From Nitrososphaerales archaeon (GTDB taxonomy: Archaea > Thermoproteota > Nitrososphaeria > Nitrososphaerales > JACAEJ01): a stretch of 42,297 nt of DNA. Made by a program: the position numbers and the translations under genes. Positions 36,699 through 42,297 of this stretch are shown here, in pieces. The notes under the pieces are model-generated. The model did no database searches, was not told the origin of the DNA, and worked only from the letters and a program-made list of their open reading frames with translations. The DNA lies in the NCBI GenBank assembly GCA_013388925.1, contig JACAEJ010000059.1, positions 1 to 42,297 on the forward strand, written 5' to 3'. The number at the start of each line of letters is the position of its first letter. Within the stretch, counting starts at the first letter, position 1.

Positions 36699-37526
36699 AT
36701 GCTGAAGATAGTTCCCGACGAGCCTGCCCTAGTACTGGAGACCTCTCTACACAAGACTCTCATAATATCGGACCTACATCTCGGCTTCGAGAAAAGACTG
36801 TCGTCAAGAGGGATAAACATACCATCCCAGACTCAGAAGGTCTACCTTAGACTGAAATCCCTAATTGAAGAATCCTCCCCGGACAGGATGATCGTCCTTG
36901 GGGACGTGAAGCACGGTACCACGAAGATAGCATCTTATGAGTGGGCCGACGTCCCCCAGTTCTTCAACAAGGTCAAGGCTCTCGTAAGATCCGTTGAGAT
37001 CGTAAGGGGAAATCATGATGGAGGCTTGAAGGCGTTATTGCCCAATGACGTCAAAGTTCATCCACCAAGGGGCATATCCATCTTTGATGGTAGAGAATCC
37101 TTCACCCTAATACACGGCCACGCTTGGCCCTACCCTGGGCTCTTTGCTTGTGACGTCTTCATAATGGGTCATAATCATGCCACCATCGAATTTAGGGACC
37201 AGGGTTTCAGAATGGCTGAACCAGTCTGGGTCGTCACTAGGTGGAACAGGAGAGAAGTTGCCAGATCCTTTCTTAGGTTTTCAGGCTCAAAGATTAAGGA
37301 GGACCCCATAACTTCATTCAGAGATGCCTTCGGTCTTGATATAAGCGATCCAAAGATCATTATTATGCCCGCCTTTAACCCTTTGTTAGGAGGGAATGCA
37401 ATAAACGCTGATGGCGCCAGCCTTCTCGGTCCTCTTCTATCTTCGGGAGGGATAAAATTAGATGAATCTGAGATATACCTACTTGACGGCAGTTACCTTG
37501 GGCGTCTATCGAATTTGGTCTCATAA
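36699..37526 (+). CDS. Lhr-associated type metallophosphoesterase (COG1407)
   Basis: IISDLHLGFE, LGDVKHG, RGNHDGG, HGHAWP, GHNHATIE. Confidence 0.92.
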   Translation: MLKIVPDEPALVLETSLHKTLIISDLHLGFEKRLSSRGINIPSQTQKVYLRLKSLIEESSPDRMIVLGDVKHGTTKIASYEWADVPQFFNKVKALVRSVEIVRGNHDGGLKALLPNDVKVHPPRGISIFDGRESFTLIHGHAWPYPGLFACDVFIMGHNHATIEFRDQGFRMAEPVWVVTRWNRREVARSFLRFSGSKIKEDPITSFRDAFGLDISDPKIIIMPAFNPLLGGNAINADGASLLGPLLSSGGIKLDESEIYLLDGSYLGRLSNLVS

Positions 37527-38591
37527 TCATCCTACATATTTGCCTACCATAGGTATCTCAGCATTACACTTGGGACACTTCTTGACGGGAGTAATGGTAT
37601 ACTTGGCTACGGAGAAGCCATACCTCTTGATCAATAATTCACTGCAATTGTGGCAGTAGGTATTCTCCAACCTATGGCTAAGGACATTACCTATGTAAAC
37701 GTACTGCAAACCCTCCCTTTTTGCGATTTCATGGGCCTTTTCCAAAGTGCCTACAGGAGTCATGGGCTTATCTACCATTTTATACGCTGGGTAGAAGCGT
37801 GTAAAGTGTAGTGGCGTATTATCTCCCGCCTCCTTAATATGCCTCTGAACTATCTCTCTGATGCAAGAATCGTCATCGTTCACTCCGGGTATTATCAGAT
37901 TGATGACCTCAACATGTAGTCCCATCTTCTTGGCTTCATTAATGTTCCTCCAAACTACGTTCACATCTGCTGCGCAGAATCTCCTTACCGCTTCAGAATC
38001 GCCCTTTACATCGAAGTTTATGGCATCCATCCCTGCCTCCTTCAACGCTATCAATGCCTCTAAGGTCATGTATCCGTTTGAGACGCAGTTGGCGTATATG
38101 TTCAATCTCTTTGCCAAAGGAAATACGTCAATGGCATAATCAAACAACAGAGTAGGCTCATTGAAGGAGAAGGATAATCCTTGGCACCCTCCTGATATTG
38201 CTAGGTTTACAAAATCCTCAGGGCTAATGTAACGAGCTTTATATGGTTTGGGATGGTATTTGCTTATGTCGTAATTCTGACACCATGGACATGCGAAATT
38301 GCAACTCCATGTTCCGATTGTTAAAGCGTAACTACCAGGCCAATAATGGAAGAAAGGCTTCTTCTCTATAGGATTTAAAGATATGGATGATATATCGCCA
38401 TAAACTAATGTGTATAGTTTGCCATCTATATTCGCTCTAGTCTTGCAAAAGCCTAGTCCATCCAAAGGGATATGGCATCTTCTTTCACATAGATCACAAC
38501 GAATCCTATCCCCTTTCTTCGTATATAATGGACTCTCTCTTACACATCTATATTTCAAAACTTCTTTCTCTATCTTAATTTCAGCTTTCAT
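37527..38591 (-). CDS. amrS: AmmeMemoRadiSam system radical SAM enzyme
   Basis: CDLCERRCHIPLDGLGFCKTR, radical SAM CNFACPWCQN, C-terminal zinc-ribbon CPKCNAEIPMVG. Confidence 0.92.
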   Translation of the reverse strand: MKAEIKIEKEVLKYRCVRESPLYTKKGDRIRCDLCERRCHIPLDGLGFCKTRANIDGKLYTLVYGDISSISLNPIEKKPFFHYWPGSYALTIGTWSCNFACPWCQNYDISKYHPKPYKARYISPEDFVNLAISGGCQGLSFSFNEPTLLFDYAIDVFPLAKRLNIYANCVSNGYMTLEALIALKEAGMDAINFDVKGDSEAVRRFCAADVNVVWRNINEAKKMGLHVEVINLIIPGVNDDDSCIREIVQRHIKEAGDNTPLHFTRFYPAYKMVDKPMTPVGTLEKAHEIAKREGLQYVYIGNVLSHRLENTYCHNCSELLIKRYGFSVAKYTITPVKKCPKCNAEIPMVGKYVG

Positions 38592-38695
38592 TTTCTCTCA
38601 AATAATTTGGATAAGATTCTCTGTATGATCATTATTGCATTTACTATTTATAAGGATGCCCCCCTTTTAAACAAGCATTAAAGTGATTCTAGGTA

Positions 38696-39139
38696 TTGAG
38701 CTATAAGGGCAGAAAGAGCCTAGAAGAGATAGAATCCGAATTAAAAGGAAAGTCTCTCAGAGTATATTGGTACATGCTAAAGCAGGGCAATCCAGTTGGC
38801 ATCAGAGAGGTTCAGAGAGCCTTGGGATTTTCAAGCCCCAGCATTGCCAATCACCATCTGGAGAAGCTTATGAGTTTGGGGCTCATCGAAAAAGATGACT
38901 ATGGTCGCTATTTGCTAAAAGAGTACGTCAATGTAGGCGCGCTCCAATCTTTCACTAAGATAGGCAAGTTCTTGCTTCCCCGCTACTCCTTCTATGCATC
39001 CTTTTTCACGACACTTCTAATCGTCTACATCTGCCAGTACGCTCGATCACTGAACGTCTTCGCTCTATCCTCTATGCTTATAGCAACCATCATATTCTGG
39101 TATGAGACTATGAGGGTCTGGAGGAGGAAACCCTACTGA
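38696..39139 (+). CDS. winged-helix DNA-binding membrane protein
   Basis: GIREVQRALGFSSPSIANHHLEKLMSLGLIEKDDYGRYLL wHTH followed by hydrophobic TM segments; TTG start. Confidence 0.85.
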   Translation: MSYKGRKSLEEIESELKGKSLRVYWYMLKQGNPVGIREVQRALGFSSPSIANHHLEKLMSLGLIEKDDYGRYLLKEYVNVGALQSFTKIGKFLLPRYSFYASFFTTLLIVYICQYARSLNVFALSSMLIATIIFWYETMRVWRRKPY

Positions 39140-39162
39140 TCTTCTATTCTTGCAAATCCGTA

Positions 39163-40629
39163 CTACTTGCCCTTGCCTCGAACTAGGGATGTAAAGACTC
39201 CTAAAGTTGCTATGAAGGCCGAAGCGATGAATGCCCTCCTCATGCCTTCAACGAAGGCTTCAGCAGCGACCTCCACCTCGGATGGAACAAGTCCAATGAA
39301 TAGAGCGGACAGAACTTCACTGGAAGCAACGGTAGCAACGACAGCTCCCATTATGGCCAAGCTCATGGACTGGCCTACAAACCTCATCGTCGCCAATGTG
39401 CCAGATGCCACGCCGAGCCTATTCCTTTCAACAGACCCCATCACAGCGCTGGTATTAGGGGAGGAGAAGAGCCCCATGCCAAAGCCTATGATGAAGAGCC
39501 TGATCACTACATCCGTAGAGGATGACGTAAGGCCCAAAGTGCTCATCAACAAAAGCCCGATGCATATCAGAACCATGCCCAAGGAGCTCAGTATGCGTGA
39601 ACCGATCCTGTCAGAAAGCCATCCACTGATAGGAGCCAAAACGGCCATGATCACGGGCATGGTGAGGAGTATAATCCCTGCTTGCAACGGAGAATAGTCT
39701 AGAGCCCTCTGAAGGTAGAAGGATGTAAAGAAGCTCACGCCAAAGTAGGACGTATAGTTCAGCAAGGCCGATACGTTTGCAGCCGCAAAGAGCCTGTTGC
39801 GAGAAAAGAGCGAAATGTCGAGCATGGCTCCAGTGCCTCTCTTTTTCTCAACAAGTGTAAAGATGACCAATAAGACCCCACCTACAATAAAGAGTCCAAT
39901 TATTGATAGACCCCATCCATAACCTTCACCCAGCGTCAAGGCAACCAGCAAGGAGACAAGACCAAACGAAAAGGTTGATGCGCCCAACAAATCGAAACGC
40001 TGCTTTTGAATCGGTGTTACGGTTTCCCTTAGCTTCAGAAGGGCCAAAGCTATTACCGAGACGCCTATTGGGACGTTTATGTAGAAGATCGAGCGCCAAC
40101 CAAGGGTATGGGTCAGGAACCCTCCCAAGCTCGGACCCACCGAAAGCCCCACGTAAACGGACATGGCGTTTATCCCCAGAGCCTTGCCTCTCTCCCTACT
40201 CGGGAAGACGTCTGTAACTATTGCAGTTGAAGTTGCTCCTATGAACGCGGCCCCGACTCCTTGAACAGCCCTAAAGACGATAAGTTGCAGACCGCTGTAC
40301 GAGATACTGCACAGGAGAGATGCTGTAATGAATGTCACAAACCCTGAGACGAAGAGCGGTTTTCTCCCTCTCATATCCGATAACCTCCCAAGACTCAACA
40401 ACAAAACGGTAAGCGATGCCAAGTACGCCGTTGGAACCCATATGACTGTTGCATAGTCTATGCTCAGGCTAGAAGCTATCGCTGGAAGAGAAACGCTTAC
40501 TATAGTGCTATCAAGGGGTGTCATAAATGCGCCGATGGAGGTTATCAAAAGGACTGTCCACTTGTAGGAGCCCCCACCCTTGCCGTTCATAAGGTGTCCT
40601 TTAAGATGGGATGCTAAAAACCTCTCCAT
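39163..40629 (-). CDS. MFS transporter, DHA2-like drug exporter family
   Basis: LDSTIVSVSLPAIASSL; LGRLSDMRGRKPLF; RGKALGINAMSVYVGLSVGPSLGGFLTHTLGWRSIFYINVPIG; many TM segments. Confidence 0.94.
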   Translation of the reverse strand: MERFLASHLKGHLMNGKGGGSYKWTVLLITSIGAFMTPLDSTIVSVSLPAIASSLSIDYATVIWVPTAYLASLTVLLLSLGRLSDMRGRKPLFVSGFVTFITASLLCSISYSGLQLIVFRAVQGVGAAFIGATSTAIVTDVFPSRERGKALGINAMSVYVGLSVGPSLGGFLTHTLGWRSIFYINVPIGVSVIALALLKLRETVTPIQKQRFDLLGASTFSFGLVSLLVALTLGEGYGWGLSIIGLFIVGGVLLVIFTLVEKKRGTGAMLDISLFSRNRLFAAANVSALLNYTSYFGVSFFTSFYLQRALDYSPLQAGIILLTMPVIMAVLAPISGWLSDRIGSRILSSLGMVLICIGLLLMSTLGLTSSSTDVVIRLFIIGFGMGLFSSPNTSAVMGSVERNRLGVASGTLATMRFVGQSMSLAIMGAVVATVASSEVLSALFIGLVPSEVEVAAEAFVEGMRRAFIASAFIATLGVFTSLVRGKGK

Positions 40630-40705
40630 TCACTTATATCTGAAATTCATTAAGATAATTTGAGGAAAGAGAACTCATTTAAGGAGAGCAAAAAAGAAGG
40701 TTCAT

Positions 40706-41164
40706 GTGGATAGCATGGGCATTATGACTAGGCACCTAAATCTACGGACGAAAGGGGAGCTTGACATAGTAGACATAACCGACGACATAGCGAGGGTTGT
40801 CAATGAAAGCGGTTTCGAAAGTGGAATAGTGACAGTATTCGTTCCTGGATCTACAGGTGCTTTGACAACCATAGAGTACGAGCCTGGATTGTTAAGGGAT
40901 TTTCCAGATATGCTGGAGAGGATAGCACCAAAAGACATATTTTATGAACATGAGAAGATGTGGCACGATCATAACGGTCACTCCCACGTAAGAGCATCCC
41001 TGATAGGACCGAGCTTGACGATACCCTTCAAGGATAAGAAACTGGCTCTTGGAACTTGGCAACAGGCAGTCTTTGTAGAATTAGACATTCACAGCAGGAC
41101 TAGGGAGTTGATCCTACAGATTTTGGGGGAACGATCTCTTACCAAACAAAAAAATCATATATAG
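40706..41164 (+). CDS. YjbQ/UPF0047 family protein
   Basis: SGIVTVFVPGSTGALTTIEYEPG; HDHNGHSHVRASLIGPSLTIPF; LALGTWQQAVFVELD. Confidence 0.94.
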   Translation: MDSMGIMTRHLNLRTKGELDIVDITDDIARVVNESGFESGIVTVFVPGSTGALTTIEYEPGLLRDFPDMLERIAPKDIFYEHEKMWHDHNGHSHVRASLIGPSLTIPFKDKKLALGTWQQAVFVELDIHSRTRELILQILGERSLTKQKNHI

Positions 41165-41210
41165 TCACAGATCGTAAGCCATTCGAAGGCTCATGGGGAG
41201 GGTATCAAAG

Positions 41211-41354
41211 ATGAAGTGCGTACAGTGTGGAGAATCCTTTGATACTATTACAGAGTATGAGAAGCACTTAGAGACTTGCGACTCAAACAAGACTAGAAAG
41301 AAGACTGCGACATTGGTGGAAAGGCTGAAGCAGGCATCGGAAGACTTCAAGTGA
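41211..41354 (+). CDS. 47-aa C2HC/C2H2-like zinc-finger microprotein
   Basis: MKCVQCGESFDTITEYEKHLETCDSNKTRKKTATLVERLKQASEDFK; below the 60-aa track cutoff; TATA-like aatcatatatag upstream. Confidence 0.7.
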   Translation: MKCVQCGESFDTITEYEKHLETCDSNKTRKKTATLVERLKQASEDFK

Positions 41355-41358
41355 ACAA

Positions 41359-42000
41359 CTACTTTAATCTGTCTATTATCTGAACAACTTCTTCGTCACT
41401 TAATTGCTCAAACCTTCGATAAAACTGCCCTATGGCAAAGAATGGTTCAGGAGTCATTAAGCATACCACCAAATCTGCTTCTTTCCTTAGCTCTTCTATC
41501 GTATCGGGCGGTCCTACCGGGATAGCCAACACTATGGAGTCTGGCTTCTTCTTTTTAATTGAGGCTATAGCCGCCCGTATCGTAGCGCCTGTGGCTACAC
41601 CGTCGTCTACTAAGATCACTGTTTTGCCCTCTACGGAAGGTCTTGGCCTAAGTCCTAGATACCTCTCCATCCTCCTCTTTATCTCGGCTATCTGACGCTT
41701 TACCTCCTCTTGAATGTAAACATCTGGCACTCTTAGGTATTGGATTGCATCTTGATTTAGAATTGTGGTTCCGTCCTCTGTTACAGCACCGATGGCGAAT
41801 TCAGGCTCGTTTGGGGCGCCTATCTTTCTTGGTATGATGAGGTCCAGAGGTGCATCTAAAGCCTTGGCTACTTCATAGGCCAGAACGACCCCTCCTCTTG
41901 GAATTGCGAATACTACGACTTTCTTGCCCTTGTAATCTGATAAGGATTTTGCAAGAGCCTTCCCTGCCTCGACGCGATCGTTAAACATAGACTTGGTCAT
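41359..42000 (-). CDS. phosphoribosyltransferase
   Basis: VFAIPRGGVVLAYEVAKALDAPLDLIIPRKIG; PRPP motif VILVDDGVATGATI. Confidence 0.93.
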   Translation of the reverse strand: MTKSMFNDRVEAGKALAKSLSDYKGKKVVVFAIPRGGVVLAYEVAKALDAPLDLIIPRKIGAPNEPEFAIGAVTEDGTTILNQDAIQYLRVPDVYIQEEVKRQIAEIKRRMERYLGLRPRPSVEGKTVILVDDGVATGATIRAAIASIKKKKPDSIVLAIPVGPPDTIEELRKEADLVVCLMTPEPFFAIGQFYRRFEQLSDEEVVQIIDRLK

Positions 42001-42186
42001 AATCTAACTAGGGTTTTGAAATTAAGACTTTTCGATAGATTCTGCAGGTGTGATGATGGAGCGAGCAATTGATTTCTGGAATTCATGCACGAAAAACCAA
42101 TGGTTTGTTTCAAAATTGGGTCCACTAGGCTTAACTCTAAGCTGACGATCGAGAACCGTCACATACTATTCGTTTTGGTCCAATCA

Positions 42187-42297
42187 TGGGACAGATAGTA
42201 AGTTCAGGATACCGTGGCAGGAGCAAGACGTTCCTATCGCTACGGTGTAGGGCGCCTCCATCGTCTCTATGCTCGAGAGAAAGGATGCAAGCTCCTC
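42187..42297 (-). CDS. possible C-terminal fragment of a CDS running off the window
   Basis: Open minus-strand frame to the edge: EELASFLSSIETMEAPYTVAIGTSCSCHGILNLLSVP*; short, and a plus-strand frame is also open. Confidence 0.25.

Noticed and set aside
39167-39697. 176-aa plus-strand ORF opposite the MFS transporter
   Set aside because: Antisense to a clear MFS CDS with typical TM pattern.
42050-42145. C/D box sRNA with box C GTGATGA and downstream CTGA
   Set aside because: C-to-D distance is about 90 nt, too long for an archaeal C/D sRNA, and no convincing D'/C' pair was seen.

Overview
The window is a gene-dense archaeal chromosome segment. Archaeal markers are TFB, archease, TATA boxes with probable leaderless starts, BHB-type tRNA introns and an archaeal porGDAB-type operon. 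Gene content fits the TACK/Thermoproteota side, but lineage cannot be fixed from sequence alone. I saw no CRISPR array, transposase or rRNA. Most genes are housekeeping or metabolic: thioredoxin, archease, TFB, adenosine-specific kinase, M17 aminopeptidase, a 2-oxoacid:ferredoxin oxidoreductase operon, CysRS, COG0523 GTPase, an ADP-forming acyl-CoA synthetase alpha subunit, a LonC/YcbZ-like protease, a sugar nucleotidyltransferase, TrmO, AlaX-like editing protein, aspartate kinase, homoserine dehydrogenase, Lhr helicase, metallophosphoesterase, AmrS radical SAM, MFS permease and others. The strongest finding is a translationally coupled three-gene operon at 31025-34276 (minus strand). It encodes a short SMC ATPase with Smc5-type head motifs, a protein whose C-terminus reads like the Nse4 kleisin, and a protein that reads like an Nse3/MAGE-type KITE subunit. 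It is a candidate minimal archaeal Smc5/6-like complex with no room for a canonical hinge. Other findings are three tRNA genes with very small introns at mostly non-canonical positions (Lys 30/31, Thr 22/23, Cys 37/38 plus 59/60), of which Lys, Thr and the Cys T-loop intron fold into BHB-type structures; a tRNA-Cys gene immediately upstream of cysS; and an internal-deletion fusion of an ABC exporter ATPase to its permease behind an intact PadR gene. All family calls come from reading motifs by eye; no database search was possible.
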